Part shown: positions 17,390 through 26,752 of the stretch, one piece after another
How positions within the stretch are numbered: the stretch's first letter is position 1
How the letters are laid out: every line of letters begins with the position of its first letter
IMG/VR virus record: IMGVR_UViG_3300021440_000021
Location: 1 to 64,000 of that record
Length of the DNA: 64,000 nt
Source of the DNA: a virus
Strand: one strand, 5' to 3'
The notes under the pieces: generated by a model
What the model was told of the DNA's origin: nothing
The model's input: only the letters and a program-made list of their open reading frames with translations
The model's database searches: none
Program-made: the position numbers and the translations under genes

Positions 17390-18949
17390 TTATCTCCTGT
17401 CGTTTTCTCTATATTCTAAAACAACTGTATCAAGACTAAAAGAAGGATTTAGACTATTATCTTCTATACTAAAAGATACAGTTTTACCAGCACCGATTAC
17501 ATGGGATTCATAAATATTATCCAATTGATCCCCATAAGTAAATGTCCCCCACAATGTAGTTGGACTTCCCCAAGTAAATATCCCACTAGAAGCATTGCTA
17601 ATTACAATCTGCGGAGGACTAATTGGGTTATAGTTGTCAATTTTGTAGTCATCATAATAAAAATTAATGTTGGCTGAAAAATCCCCAGATGTTTTTGTAT
17701 ACAAAGTCATCTTATATACAGTTTTTCTTTTCGTCGGATCAGTGATTGGCATGAAGGGGCTTTTATAAACAGCCTGAATAACTGCCCCATCTCTTGAGGA
17801 ACCATTCTCTGCTTTATAAATATAGCCATCATCATTAGCAAAGACTACAATCTCTCTGCCACTAGCATATCTACCATCTGCACAATAGGCTTTATATCCA
17901 ACCATTGTAGCCCATTGCATATCAGAACTATCTTGGTTAGAAAACTTAGTAGCTAAAAGCCCTTTTGATAAATCTGCTGTATTTGTGCTTACATATGAGA
18001 AGACACGATATTGAGCTTTCTCTCGTAGAACCAAGCTGCAAAATTCTGTAGCAGATGCAATAAAGGTTTTCATATCTTTTGCAATAGGTGCAGAAGCAAG
18101 TTCTAAACCAAAATCATCAATACGTTGAGAGGCGCTTAAATACCTGATACCATCAGGCCCCATGAAAACAATATCACCGCCAACTTCTTGAATAGTGTCT
18201 GTGAAGGGGCAACCTAAGTCACTTGTAATAGTGCCAAGATTAAAGTCAGAAGAAGTGTTGCCAGTAATGACCTTAATTGAGTTCTCTGTAAAGATGATTA
18301 ACTGATCACGAAAAACAATAAGTCCTGTAACGATGGAAGCAACATTGATGATACCGCCACCAGAAGCCGCAGACCAATCAAGTTCATTATACAATGAACT
18401 AAAAATCACCTTATTTTGGTTGGCGACAAAGATTGTACCATTCAAAACTGCTACGTGAGAAGCCCCAATCAAATCCGCAGGGAGAGCTAGTGTAGGAACA
18501 CCAGGGACAATCCATGAAAGGGTGTTAGTGGAATCATTAAATACAGCAGGACTATTGACACCATCAACAAACATAATCTTAGGTGTGCCATTGAAATTAA
18601 AATGAGCAGCCCTAGTTTTTGTTCCTAAAAGAGCCGCTGCCCCCAATGAAGACCAAGCAGCGCCAGAATTGATATAATATTCGGACTTATTTGAGCCGTT
18701 TTTTCGTACACAAACCACTTCATCCGCATTTGCTACATTAACCCCTAAGATAGCTCCACTTCCCGGAACTGAGCCAGCAATGTATTTTGTATAACCAAGA
18801 ATTTTTTTATACCCACCATCTTTGGCAGGTTCAAAGTTCTGAAGCATTGTGGCAGAGCCAACAGCATTCATCCCATGTTGCAAAGGACTTAAGTTGGAAA
18901 TAAGCCCGCCTCTAAACTCCACTGGGAAAATTTGTAATTGATCGGGCAT
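17390..18949 (-). CDS. Tail nozzle/stabilisation protein (T7 gp12-like position)
   Basis: A 519-residue, beta-rich protein whose start (FRGGLISNLSPLQHG, then NFEPAKDGGYKKILGYTKY) matches tubular-tail or stabilisation proteins of short-tailed phages. It lies immediately downstream of the gp11-like adaptor in the late operon. No enzymatic motif was seen. Confidence 0.75.
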   Translation of the reverse strand: MPDQLQIFPVEFRGGLISNLSPLQHGMNAVGSATMLQNFEPAKDGGYKKILGYTKYIAGSVPGSGAILGVNVANADEVVCVRKNGSNKSEYYINSGAAWSSLGAAALLGTKTRAAHFNFNGTPKIMFVDGVNSPAVFNDSTNTLSWIVPGVPTLALPADLIGASHVAVLNGTIFVANQNKVIFSSLYNELDWSAASGGGIINVASIVTGLIVFRDQLIIFTENSIKVITGNTSSDFNLGTITSDLGCPFTDTIQEVGGDIVFMGPDGIRYLSASQRIDDFGLELASAPIAKDMKTFIASATEFCSLVLREKAQYRVFSYVSTNTADLSKGLLATKFSNQDSSDMQWATMVGYKAYCADGRYASGREIVVFANDDGYIYKAENGSSRDGAVIQAVYKSPFMPITDPTKRKTVYKMTLYTKTSGDFSANINFYYDDYKIDNYNPISPPQIVISNASSGIFTWGSPTTLWGTFTYGDQLDNIYESHVIGAGKTVSFSIEDNSLNPSFSLDTVVLEYRENDRR

Positions 18950-18958
18950 ATTTATCTC

Positions 18959-19651
18959 TTATCTTTGGATAACGTGTGAACGTGCCTGTTCATAACGATT
19001 AATGAAAATGGTTCTCATATTTTTGATGCCATCTTCATATTTCTTTAACGAGAGGGCAGCAGAGTCCAAATCACCCCTAAACATATAAGCGTGATAAAGA
19101 GCACCATTTCTAATGACATGCCTGAAAGCATCTGGAACAGTGGGAATGTCTGTAGCAGCATCTAAATCAACAGGTAAACGATAATACTCGTAAGCAATAT
19201 TATAAGCCTTATCTGGTGCAGGGACAATTCCAAATTGCATATTAGGTGTTCTAAAAACTGTATCAGGCACACCTTTATACCCATTTGTTACATTGTATTC
19301 CTGATCCAGATAAGTAGAAAGATACTCTTCGTAACTGATGATTTTGAGCTTTGCTGTATTGCTACCAAGAGTTTCATCATACTTCACCCGAAAGCTGTCT
19401 AAATCAACTGTCTTCACATCATTAGGAAGTGAATATCTGGTTTGATCTACGACTAAAACTTCTTCTTGAAGAACGTGATTGAAAGGCCATTCAAACTGTT
19501 CATAGTTAATTCCTCTAATGGATTCATTAACAGCATCTTTCACTGTTGAATAAAACCCAATAGCTGTAGCAAATGTCGATTCAGTTAGTTCCACTTCATT
19601 CAATGTTCTATTAACATCGTTGACTAAGCCAAGAAAATTATATGTTGACAT
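18959..19651 (-). CDS. Tail adaptor/tubular protein A (T7 gp11-like)
   Basis: A 230-residue protein beginning with a helical segment (NFLGLVNDVNRTLNEVEL, then FATAIGFYSTVKDAVNESI), followed by beta-rich sequence (FEWPFNH, YSLPNDVKTVDLDSF) and helical AFRHVIRNGALYHAYMFRGD. This order is typical of T7-type tail tubular protein A or gatekeeper proteins joining portal and nozzle. The start overlaps the preceding stop. Confidence 0.8.
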   Translation of the reverse strand: MSTYNFLGLVNDVNRTLNEVELTESTFATAIGFYSTVKDAVNESIRGINYEQFEWPFNHVLQEEVLVVDQTRYSLPNDVKTVDLDSFRVKYDETLGSNTAKLKIISYEEYLSTYLDQEYNVTNGYKGVPDTVFRTPNMQFGIVPAPDKAYNIAYEYYRLPVDLDAATDIPTVPDAFRHVIRNGALYHAYMFRGDLDSAALSLKKYEDGIKNMRTIFINRYEQARSHVIQR

Positions 19652-19971
19652 TAGATTTCCTTCGCACTTAATCTGACACTACGTTCTACAATATTACCAT
19701 TTGAAAAAGTTGCTTGGCAAGAGATTTTATAATCTACATTCTGTGTTCCAGCCGAAAGGACAATTGTTGTCTTTGTTGCTGTAGCTGTAGTTGTAGTCAC
19801 TGTCAATCCATTCACTGTAGAAGCTGCTGTAACAGCAGTTTTGACACCATCAGCGTCATCAATAAACCACGAAGCTGCCGTCACCGTACCACCAGATGGC
19901 AGAAGTCTAGACCAATCAATCGTATAGTCTAATGTTTCATTTGGGTCTTTATTAGGCCATCTATAGCTCAT
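19651..19971 (-). CDS. Ig/fibre-like accessory protein (106 aa)
   Basis: Starts SYRWPNKDPNETLDYTIDWSRLL, a pattern recurrent in phage structural clusters, and continues as Thr/Val-rich beta strands (TVTTTTATATKTTIVL). It is probably a small beta-sandwich fibre or decoration component. Both ends overlap their neighbours. Confidence 0.65.
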   Translation of the reverse strand: MSYRWPNKDPNETLDYTIDWSRLLPSGGTVTAASWFIDDADGVKTAVTAASTVNGLTVTTTTATATKTTIVLSAGTQNVDYKISCQATFSNGNIVERSVRLSAKEI

Positions 19972-20975
19972 GATACCTTCATCTCTCTATTCTGGGCTTC
20001 TGGTGTAAAAACTCTGTTGATATTTGTAGCTTCTAACAAAACTGTCCTGTTTTGATTTTCCACCAGATATGTTCTATTATTTCTATCTTCCCAAAGGATG
20101 ATTGTCCGTAATTTACTAAAGGCAGAGGTATCCCAAAAATAAGATGAGACACCAAGGGCTGTAGATGTTCCGTAGGCTTGTCCAATATTTTCTAGAGGAG
20201 AAACCCCTAAAACTGTTGAACTGCCAGAAGCAGAGCCAACAGCATATACCAGAGATTTACCAACACCACTTACCAGAGATGTTCCAGAAGAACTCCCCAC
20301 AGCATAGACTAGAGAAATCCCCACACCATTTGCTGTTCCAACCCCAGAAGAGGCACCAACAGCAGATGCTGTAGATGCACCAACAGCAGATGCTGTAGAT
20401 GTTCCAGAAGCAGAGCCAACAGAACCACCACCCCCTGTAGAACCAACACCAGAGACAGTGGATGTGCCAGTAGCATTACCTACACCAGAGGCTGTTGAGA
20501 ATCCAACACCAGTAGCTACACCAGAACCACTTGCAGAGGCCACAGAAGAGGCCGTAGAGGCCCCTGTACCATTTGCACTACCTACACCAGTCGAAGAAGC
20601 TGTTGCGTTTGCTAGGGCCTTCCCAACGCCTGTAGCAGCCCCTGCCCCAGAAGAGCTTCCTGTGGAAGAGGCTGTAGAGAAACCTACACCTGTCGCAACA
20701 CCAGAACCAGAAGAGCTTCCAACACCAGCAACAGCAGCAAGGCCCACAGCAGAAGCTGAACCAGAACCACTAGCAGAGCCAACAGCCGAAACTGTTGAAA
20801 AGCCTACACCAGAAGCATTACCAACACCTGATGCAGAAGCTGTAGACGAAGCTGTAGAACTACCAACACCTGTTGCTGTTCCTACACCAGAAGCAGAGGC
20901 TACACCAGAAGCAGAAGCGGTGACAACAGCATCATCAGCAATAGGAGCAGAGGCAAGTGGGGAAAAACCTAACAT
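19968..20975 (-). CDS. Repetitive Ala/Ser/Gly/Val fibre-like protein (335 aa)
   Basis: Residues about 20-270 are built almost wholly from hexapeptide-like units such as SASGVG, TATGVG and SSTASA, so the DNA shows an 18-nt periodicity. A short globular C-terminus of about 65 residues (FWDTSAFSKLRTIILWEDRNNR) follows. Repeat length probably sets the length of an extended fibre, and slippage could change it. Role and partner are inferred from its fibre-cluster location. Confidence 0.6.
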   Translation of the reverse strand: MLGFSPLASAPIADDAVVTASASGVASASGVGTATGVGSSTASSTASASGVGNASGVGFSTVSAVGSASGSGSASAVGLAAVAGVGSSSGSGVATGVGFSTASSTGSSSGAGAATGVGKALANATASSTGVGSANGTGASTASSVASASGSGVATGVGFSTASGVGNATGTSTVSGVGSTGGGGSVGSASGTSTASAVGASTASAVGASSGVGTANGVGISLVYAVGSSSGTSLVSGVGKSLVYAVGSASGSSTVLGVSPLENIGQAYGTSTALGVSSYFWDTSAFSKLRTIILWEDRNNRTYLVENQNRTVLLEATNINRVFTPEAQNREMKVS

Positions 20976-20986
20976 GTAAAACCTCT

Positions 20987-21865
20987 TTAGAAAATAGCTG
21001 TGATCATAACAAAGCCATCACCACCTCGACCACCACGGCCACCAGAGACACCAACACCTCCTCCGCCACCACCACAGCCACGTCCGCCAGCACCACCAAC
21101 ACCACCAGCACCGCTGTTATTCGATCCACCACCAGAGCCGCCCGAAAATGTCATAGGCGTCCATAATGTAAAGCCATCAGCACCATTACCAAGTGTAGGT
21201 CCACCAGCAATAGTTGGACAAAGCCCAGCACCAGTGATGGCACCACCAAGGTTATCCGATGCTGTAGCTCCACCACCACCTGCACCACCAGAGACAAATG
21301 TAGCCGTTGCGCCCCATGTCACCGTCGCACCAACCGCAGACGAGCCACCTGCTGCTCCTGCTGCACCAATCAGCCCCATATACGAGCCAAGAGGCCCATA
21401 GATATTAGCTGTATATGCACCAGAAGCCGAACCTGCTGCACCACCTGTGCCAGAACTTGCCGCTGCACCACCGTTGCCACCTGTGGCCCCGATCAGTTGG
21501 TAAGATGTGCTGATGATGTCCCCAGTGATCTGGACAAGCGAAGTCGTCCCTGCAACCGCCGAACCACCACCAGAAACGTTACCATCCCCACCTCGACCCG
21601 CCATAACAAAAAGCACTTTTGGAAGATAGGCTGTAGCAATCAGAAGACGGGAAACAGCTCCCCCACCTCCACCACCGCCCCCGCCACCTGCCAAACCTGC
21701 TGTGCGGTTAAATCCACCGCCTCCACCACCACCCCCACCTACAGCGAGAATATCTAATGCTACAGCGCCTTCAGGAATTGCGTAATGCTGCCATTGCAGC
21801 GTGTTACCGGGAGGATCAAACCTAACGGTGTTTCCTGCCATCTGGGGGAATGCAAAAGGAATCAT
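20987..21865 (-). CDS. Glycine-rich adhesin-like protein, copy 1
   Basis: A 292-residue protein with many runs of 4-10 glycines (GGGGGGGGGF, GGGGGGGGGGAV) alternating with short variable segments. This recalls the polyglycine-II sandwich of T4-like gp38 adhesins that define receptor binding. It is paralogous to the next gene upstream: both start M-x-P-F-x-x-P, share FDP...G and GAVAL-x-ILAVGGGG, and end GDGFVMIT. It sits in a GC-rich stretch. Confidence 0.65.
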   Translation of the reverse strand: MIPFAFPQMAGNTVRFDPPGNTLQWQHYAIPEGAVALDILAVGGGGGGGGGFNRTAGLAGGGGGGGGGGAVSRLLIATAYLPKVLFVMAGRGGDGNVSGGGSAVAGTTSLVQITGDIISTSYQLIGATGGNGGAAASSGTGGAAGSASGAYTANIYGPLGSYMGLIGAAGAAGGSSAVGATVTWGATATFVSGGAGGGGATASDNLGGAITGAGLCPTIAGGPTLGNGADGFTLWTPMTFSGGSGGGSNNSGAGGVGGAGGRGCGGGGGGVGVSGGRGGRGGDGFVMITAIF

Positions 21866-22725
21866 TAGTAGATCACCGTTATCATAACAAAGCCATCACC
21901 ACCGCGTCCGCCAGCACCACCTGTTGTGCCAGCACCGCCTCCACCCCCGCCACAACCACGAGCACCATTTCCGCCCGCACCGCCGACGCCCGCGTTAGAC
22001 GAGCCGCCGCCAGACCCACCGCAAAACGTCGGAGGAGTCCACAATTCATAGCCCGCACCGCCGGGGTTTGAGCCTGCCGCACCACCATTGATCGTGGCGC
22101 AGATGCCTGATCCGGTAACGGTGCCGCCAGCAAAGTCAGCCGCGCTTGTGCCAGCTCCACCGCCACCGCCTGTTACGAACAGTGCCGATGCACCAAAAAC
22201 CACACCAGTACCAGCACCGCCCGCTACAGCACCACCAGCTCCTCCGGCAACACCCGCAAAGGCGATGAAATTACCAAGCGCGGTATATGCCCCACCAGAT
22301 GCAATAGCCCCAGCCGCTCCGGCTGCCCCAACAGCAGCAAGTGCACCTGTACCACCTGCACCACCACCGTTGGTCGTCAGTAGTTGCAAAGCCGCAGCAA
22401 CTGCACCTCCGGCAAGCTGCACAACGGATGCACCACCCGCTGTGCCTGCCGCACCGCCAACACCGGGAGAAATATAAAGCACCCGGCCCAATCGGGCGGT
22501 CGGCACCCACATGCGTGTGATGCTACCTGATCCGCCTCCACCTCCGCCACCACCATTACCAGAGGCCCGCGTGAAGCCTGCTCCACCACCGCCTCCACCA
22601 CCGACGGCAAGGATGGCAAGAGCAACAGCACCATCAGGAATGACGAAAGTTTGCCAGACGTTTGTCCCGACCGGATCAAAACGTCGTGTTTGGCCAGTTT
22701 CTTTTGGTAAGAAAAAAGGAAACAT
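21865..22725 (-). CDS. Glycine-rich adhesin-like protein, copy 2
   Basis: A 286-residue paralogue of the adjacent gene with the same architecture: N-terminal RFDPVG, AILAVGGGGGGG, Gly-run blocks, a CGGSGGGSSN block and C-terminal GGDGFVMITVIY. Tandem duplication with divergent loops suggests a receptor-binding repertoire or a heteromeric tip. GC content is much higher than in the replication genes. Confidence 0.65.
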   Translation of the reverse strand: MFPFFLPKETGQTRRFDPVGTNVWQTFVIPDGAVALAILAVGGGGGGGAGFTRASGNGGGGGGGGSGSITRMWVPTARLGRVLYISPGVGGAAGTAGGASVVQLAGGAVAAALQLLTTNGGGAGGTGALAAVGAAGAAGAIASGGAYTALGNFIAFAGVAGGAGGAVAGGAGTGVVFGASALFVTGGGGGAGTSAADFAGGTVTGSGICATINGGAAGSNPGGAGYELWTPPTFCGGSGGGSSNAGVGGAGGNGARGCGGGGGGAGTTGGAGGRGGDGFVMITVIY

Positions 22726-22928
22726 TAAATCAACCCCGGAACTAGGTATTCAACTCCCGTCAAAACCTCCATTTCATAAGGTTCCGGCAGTTCCATTGGA
22801 TTTCCATCTGCATCGACATAGGAAATTACCTGTGCCGTTACAATCTCAGTTGACGCCAACTCAATTTTTTGCCAGACGGTACTTTCAACACCATCGAGCC
22901 GCAACGTCATAGCAATATAAGTGGCCAT
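22725..22928 (-). CDS. Hypothetical protein, 67 aa
   Basis: A short protein (MATYIAMTLRLDG...) predicted mainly beta, overlapping both neighbours in the fibre cluster. Its function is unknown; a fibre accessory is possible. Confidence 0.6.
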   Translation of the reverse strand: MATYIAMTLRLDGVESTVWQKIELASTEIVTAQVISYVDADGNPMELPEPYEMEVLTGVEYLVPGLI

Positions 22929-23341
22929 TAGTATTTCCCTCCGATACCAGCAACGGTGTAGCCGCCTGCAACTGCCGTCCCAAGGACGACATAAATTCGA
23001 TAACCAGCGGCAAGCGCAATGTTCATCGGGATTTCAAAACCAGCAATAGCTGCGACTTCTGTGTTAGTCGTCGCTGGTAATGATAATTCGGCAATCAATG
23101 CGTTATTAGACGCCGTAGTGTTTGTTGCGCCGTTATTCAAGAAAACTCTCAAGACCGACGCAACGTTGGTGCCAAGAGGACGAACAATCAGTTTTTGCAA
23201 ATAACTACCATCTGTAGCATCTGCCGTAAAAACAAGGTTAACGGTGCCCGTGCCGTCCTTGGCGGTGTTTGCCGCCGTGATGCCCGCCGCCCATTCGTTC
23301 TGCGGGATTTGGGCGAAAATCGGGGTTGTATTTTGAACCAT
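22928..23341 (-). CDS. Hypothetical beta-rich structural protein, 137 aa
   Basis: An Ala/Thr/Val-rich protein with NLVFTADATDGSYLQKLIVRP and a C-terminal GYRIYVVLGTAVAGGYTV segment. Similar small proteins accompany fibre genes in phages. It is GC-rich relative to the genome and probably a capsid or fibre accessory. Confidence 0.55.
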   Translation of the reverse strand: MVQNTTPIFAQIPQNEWAAGITAANTAKDGTGTVNLVFTADATDGSYLQKLIVRPLGTNVASVLRVFLNNGATNTTASNNALIAELSLPATTNTEVAAIAGFEIPMNIALAAGYRIYVVLGTAVAGGYTVAGIGGKY

Positions 23342-23350
23342 TGTCCTACC

Positions 23351-23704
23351 TCAAAACAGGAATGAGTTGGTATTCAGCGCGATGTCCGTGCCGAAGATGT
23401 TCTGCGGCTGGATGTCCGCTGCCGCCGCCGTGACATAGACGGTCGCCGACCCTGACAGGCTGATTAGCGATCCAGTGCTGGATTGTTCCAGTGCCCGCGT
23501 CATGGTCGTGCCGGATGCGGTATAAACGCCCGTGCCGATCTCCCATGCCGTGCCGTCCTCGATCACATAGCGCACCTCGTCCTGATCAATCAGGCCCGCC
23601 GCCGCGAAGGTTTGGAAACCGGATGAGGCCGACCCAAGCGTGATTGTGCCAGTGCCCGTGGTTGCCGTGGTCATTTTTGCCCGGTTCACAAAAACCTTTG
23701 CCAT
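23351..23704 (-). CDS. Hypothetical fibre-module protein, 117 aa
   Basis: Contains [41 protein letters not shown], an arrangement shared by phage fibre or host-specificity modules. Base composition is strongly GC-rich, unlike the flanking late genes, which suggests a transferred module. Confidence 0.6.
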   Translation of the reverse strand: MAKVFVNRAKMTTATTGTGTITLGSASSGFQTFAAAGLIDQDEVRYVIEDGTAWEIGTGVYTASGTTMTRALEQSSTGSLISLSGSATVYVTAAAADIQPQNIFGTDIALNTNSFLF

Positions 23705-23709
23705 ATAAA

Positions 23710-24138
23710 TTAATCCTCAGTAACGGTTGACGCAGTAGTAAGTTGAGGTGCAACACCGTTAGAAACGGAAATATTAGGTGTAACCGTGCCACTATAAAGC
23801 AGCTTACCAGCACCACTCGACAACGTCCCCACAGCAAAGTGAGTGATTGTGGATGTACCAGCCGTACAAGTGGGGAAGACAATTGTAGCCGCAGGCGAAA
23901 CGCTTGCAGCGGTCACTGTCCAACCACCAGAAGTGCGAGCAACAGCTACACGAGCATAACTTGTATAAGCTGTTTCGTTAGTCGTTTGAGAGCCAGCCTC
24001 CCCCGGATCGGCTGTGTGTAAGGAGACATACAAGTTGGTCAGTGGGGAAGTGGCAGCGTTATCAGCAATGTTAGCAATTGCTGTCGCGTTGAAGATTAAC
24101 TTCAAGAAATCATTTTCAAATGTGTCGCCCTTAGACAT
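23710..24138 (-). CDS. Phage tail-associated protein, 142 aa
   Basis: Contains [28 protein letters not shown] and THFAVGT: the signature of a small beta-sandwich protein common near tail fibre genes of many phages. It lies just downstream of a terminator that ends the capsid transcript. Confidence 0.65.
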   Translation of the reverse strand: MSKGDTFENDFLKLIFNATAIANIADNAATSPLTNLYVSLHTADPGEAGSQTTNETAYTSYARVAVARTSGGWTVTAASVSPAATIVFPTCTAGTSTITHFAVGTLSSGAGKLLYSGTVTPNISVSNGVAPQLTTASTVTED

Positions 24139-24149
24139 CTATTTTCCTT

Positions 24150-24190
24150 TGAGATAAAAAGAAGGGGCCACCACTGAAGGTGGCAGCCCC
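24150..24190 (-). terminator. Intrinsic terminator after the capsid-decoration gene
   Basis: On the minus strand a GGGGC/CCACC stem pairs with GGTGG/GCCCC and is followed by TTCTTTTTATCT. It lies right after the stop of the 24199-24657 gene, so it probably limits read-through from the highly expressed capsid genes into fibre genes. Confidence 0.75.
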
Positions 24191-24198
24191 AACTAAAA

Positions 24199-24657
24199 TT
24201 ACGAAGCGTCTTTGTTCACAACAATGGGTGTACGGGGCGTCTTATCGCCTTCCACCACAACCAGAACCACTCTCACTTTGCCATCAACACGGGTGGCAGT
24301 AGCACCAAGCAGGGTAACTTCACCACCACCAGCAGGCACAACAACCGGAATTGTAGCCGGAGTTGTAGCAGCCAGTGTCAGAGCCGCTGCTGTCGAGGCA
24401 AGTGTGCCTGTAACAGTTGTACCAGCAACTTGACCAACAACAGTGCCTGTACCTGTACCAGCAGTGATTTGCTGGACAGTCATAGCCAGAACCACTGTCC
24501 CAGCAGCCAACGTCATCAGGTTAATGGTGTCGGTAGCTGTGGTCATAGTACCATCAGTGGAAAAGTCAAAAGTAGTTTCAATTACACGGGCGAAAAGTTT
24601 ATCGCCAGCGTCCAGAACTTGCGTAGTATTACGCTTTGCGCTGTTAATAGTAGCCAT
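24199..24657 (-). CDS. Putative capsid decoration protein, 152 aa
   Basis: A Thr/Val/Ala-rich beta-type protein directly after the major capsid gene and before a strong terminator, the usual place for a head-decoration protein. It contains TVVLAMTVQQITAGTGTGTV and a charged C-terminus. Assignment is by position and composition, not by a specific motif. Confidence 0.6.
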   Translation of the reverse strand: MATINSAKRNTTQVLDAGDKLFARVIETTFDFSTDGTMTTATDTINLMTLAAGTVVLAMTVQQITAGTGTGTVVGQVAGTTVTGTLASTAAALTLAATTPATIPVVVPAGGGEVTLLGATATRVDGKVRVVLVVVEGDKTPRTPIVVNKDAS

Positions 24658-24677
24658 ATTCTATGTCCTTTCCTAGA

Positions 24678-25745
24678 TCAAGCCACGTTATACTTAGCAG
24701 TGATAAGAGCTTCAGGACGAAGAATCTTATGACCGTAAACGTGCATACCACGGACAACATCGGCAAAAGCTTCTTGCGAACGGAAAGTCTCAGTTTTAGT
24801 GATATTTTCCGCAGCAGCAACAGCCGAAGAATGGCCAGCGACGATCACGCCATAGTTCGAGTTTTGGCTGGTTGTACCCGTAGTAGTCGGGCCAGTGCCA
24901 ACACGCGGCAGCGAGTTCGATTGGTAAATGGTGAAGCCATGAATTTGCTTACCAATATTACCATTACGCAGAGCACCTTTTTCAGAAAAATCCGAATTGA
25001 TGAGACGCGAGTCTTCATCTTTCAGCATTTCAATGAACACCGGGTCCAGAACCAGCCAACGACCATTTTGGTCAACGTTTTGCACGTCGAGGTTACGAGC
25101 CATACGAGCAATGATGCCCAGAGGCGAAACCAGCGTTGTCGGTTTGGTTTGTTGACCGGGCATACGAGGAGCAACCGGGATCGAGTTATCACCACCACCA
25201 GACAGGAACGAACCGCTATTCAGTTTGTTGGAAGTCAGAAGTTCGTCGTTACCAGTTGTAGACAGGGCTTTAGTACCCGGAATATCGGTAGAGGCACGAA
25301 CAGTGTCAGCCGGGCTACCAACTGTGGATTGTTTAAAGCCACACATGTAACCAAGCGTTTCCGCATCAAACTGGTCTTTCAGACGGAAGCCAGCACGATC
25401 AGTGGCCATCGACATCCAGTTCACATGCGAGTGAGCCTGTTCAACGTCTTCAAGCATGAACGCAAATTCGTTGGCTTGGTCAATAACCAGAGTGAAGTCT
25501 TCATCGACCAAATCTTGCGGGGTGATAATTTTACCACGCGAATACGGACGAATGCTGATTTCCGGCTCTTTGATAATTTTAACGGTATCACCGAAAGAGG
25601 CAATTTCACCAAAGTAGTCCGTGTTCACAATAGCCTGAACCACCGAAGCCCGACGGAAGGCCAGTTGTGCTTTTTTAGAATAGACAATAGGCGAAAAAAC
25701 GCCATTAGGAAGGCTGGTATGCCCAGCCGCAGAACGAAAAGCCAT
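24678..25745 (-). CDS. Major capsid protein
   Basis: A 355-residue protein just after the scaffold gene, with an N-terminal arm (MAFRSAAGHTSLPNGVFSP), FGEIASFGDTVKI, FRLKDQFDAETLGYMCG and a C-terminal VYGHKILRPEALITAKYNVA ending. These are features of HK97-fold capsid proteins of phiEco32/T7-like podoviruses. A large antisense ORF over this gene is a codon-bias shadow. An SD-like AAAGGAAAC precedes the ATG. Confidence 0.88.
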   Translation of the reverse strand: MAFRSAAGHTSLPNGVFSPIVYSKKAQLAFRRASVVQAIVNTDYFGEIASFGDTVKIIKEPEISIRPYSRGKIITPQDLVDEDFTLVIDQANEFAFMLEDVEQAHSHVNWMSMATDRAGFRLKDQFDAETLGYMCGFKQSTVGSPADTVRASTDIPGTKALSTTGNDELLTSNKLNSGSFLSGGGDNSIPVAPRMPGQQTKPTTLVSPLGIIARMARNLDVQNVDQNGRWLVLDPVFIEMLKDEDSRLINSDFSEKGALRNGNIGKQIHGFTIYQSNSLPRVGTGPTTTGTTSQNSNYGVIVAGHSSAVAAAENITKTETFRSQEAFADVVRGMHVYGHKILRPEALITAKYNVA

Positions 25746-25933
25746 TAGTAGTTTCCTTTTGTTAATGGAGGATGTCTAGCATCCGATTAAAAAACGACCA
25801 TCAACACTTAAGGGCCTACGTTTTCTGGGGTGGTAAATGTTTGCAGCATCTACGGCCCATACTCTTTAGGGTAACTTAGTTGTTTATTTGTCTTTTAGGG
25901 GAGGAGGGGGCTTGCAACACCCCCTCGGCCTAA
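25746..25933. other. Intergenic region upstream of capsid
   Basis: About 188 nt without a gene. It contains a GGATG...CATCC small hairpin near the capsid start and a GAGGGGG...CCCCCTC hairpin at about 25900-25926, just past the scaffold stop, without a clear T-run. It may hold a capsid promoter or partial attenuator; I see no convincing sigma70 box. Confidence 0.4.
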
Positions 25934-26713
25934 TTAACGTGCCGCGCCAGAGAGGTCGTAAACGAATGTGCCATCACGCTGCGATTGAGCGATTGCGGCT
26001 TCATTCTTTTCATACTCTGCCATCGACATTTTTTGCACTTGCGACTCAGTGAAAGTTTTCTTTCCACTTCCATCAGCAGGTGCAGACGAGAGTTTATTTA
26101 CAACGGATTTAGCAGCTTCTTTAGTTGGGTTAATCTGATTTGCAACCATTTCTTTTTTGTAGGCACTCAATGCCCAAATAACATCTTCTGCTTCACCATC
26201 ATAAATAAGTTTTTGCATGGTTTGAGGCTGACTTTCAGCCCAATCATGAAACTCATCAGAAGCCGTAATATCTTCAAAATCGGGATGAGCCTTTTTGATA
26301 CGAGCTTCTTGTTTATTCTTTTCCAGTTCAAGACGGATTGCTTTCACGTCATCTTCTTTGGAACCAACCTGTTCATTTGCCAAAGCACGGATAATAGAAG
26401 CAGCTTGAGGGTTTTCTCTCGCCCATTTAGTGGCTTCCTCAACAGAGGAAATATTTAGTGTGGGCTTAGTTTTTGTCGATTTAAGGTCTTCAACCTCTTT
26501 CGTCAATCTCTTGAGATCATCCATCTGCTTTTGAGAAGTTCTACGAAGATCAGAGTAACGCTTTTTCCACGTCTCTTCATCTTTTGTTAAAACTTCTTCT
26601 CTAACAGGAACTTCTGTAGTTTCTGTTTCTAATTCCTCTGCTTGTTTACCCTCTAGAGCAGCAATTTCTTCTTCTAATCTAGAGACTGAACGAGGTGCAA
26701 TATAGTCGGTCAT
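25934..26713 (-). CDS. Capsid scaffolding protein
   Basis: A 259-residue acidic, coiled-coil-rich protein (RLEEEIAALEGKQAEELETE, then KRYSDLRRTSQKQMDDLKRL) ending in a short helical tail, located immediately before the major capsid gene. Size, composition and position fit the internal scaffold that directs procapsid assembly and then leaves. Confidence 0.8.
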   Translation of the reverse strand: MTDYIAPRSVSRLEEEIAALEGKQAEELETETTEVPVREEVLTKDEETWKKRYSDLRRTSQKQMDDLKRLTKEVEDLKSTKTKPTLNISSVEEATKWARENPQAASIIRALANEQVGSKEDDVKAIRLELEKNKQEARIKKAHPDFEDITASDEFHDWAESQPQTMQKLIYDGEAEDVIWALSAYKKEMVANQINPTKEAAKSVVNKLSSAPADGSGKKTFTESQVQKMSMAEYEKNEAAIAQSQRDGTFVYDLSGAAR

Positions 26714-26752
26714 ATGTTATCCTTTGGGGCCGCTTCTAGCGGGTGGCCATTG

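Noticed and set aside
20458-20979. Pro/Thr/Glu-rich plus-strand frame of 173 codons
   Set aside because: It is the complement of the hexapeptide-repeat fibre gene; repeats open several frames at once.
24663-25748. 361-codon open frame antisense to the major capsid gene
   Set aside because: It mirrors the capsid gene almost exactly, has no matching ribosome site, and reflects codon bias; the minus-strand product is a clear capsid protein.
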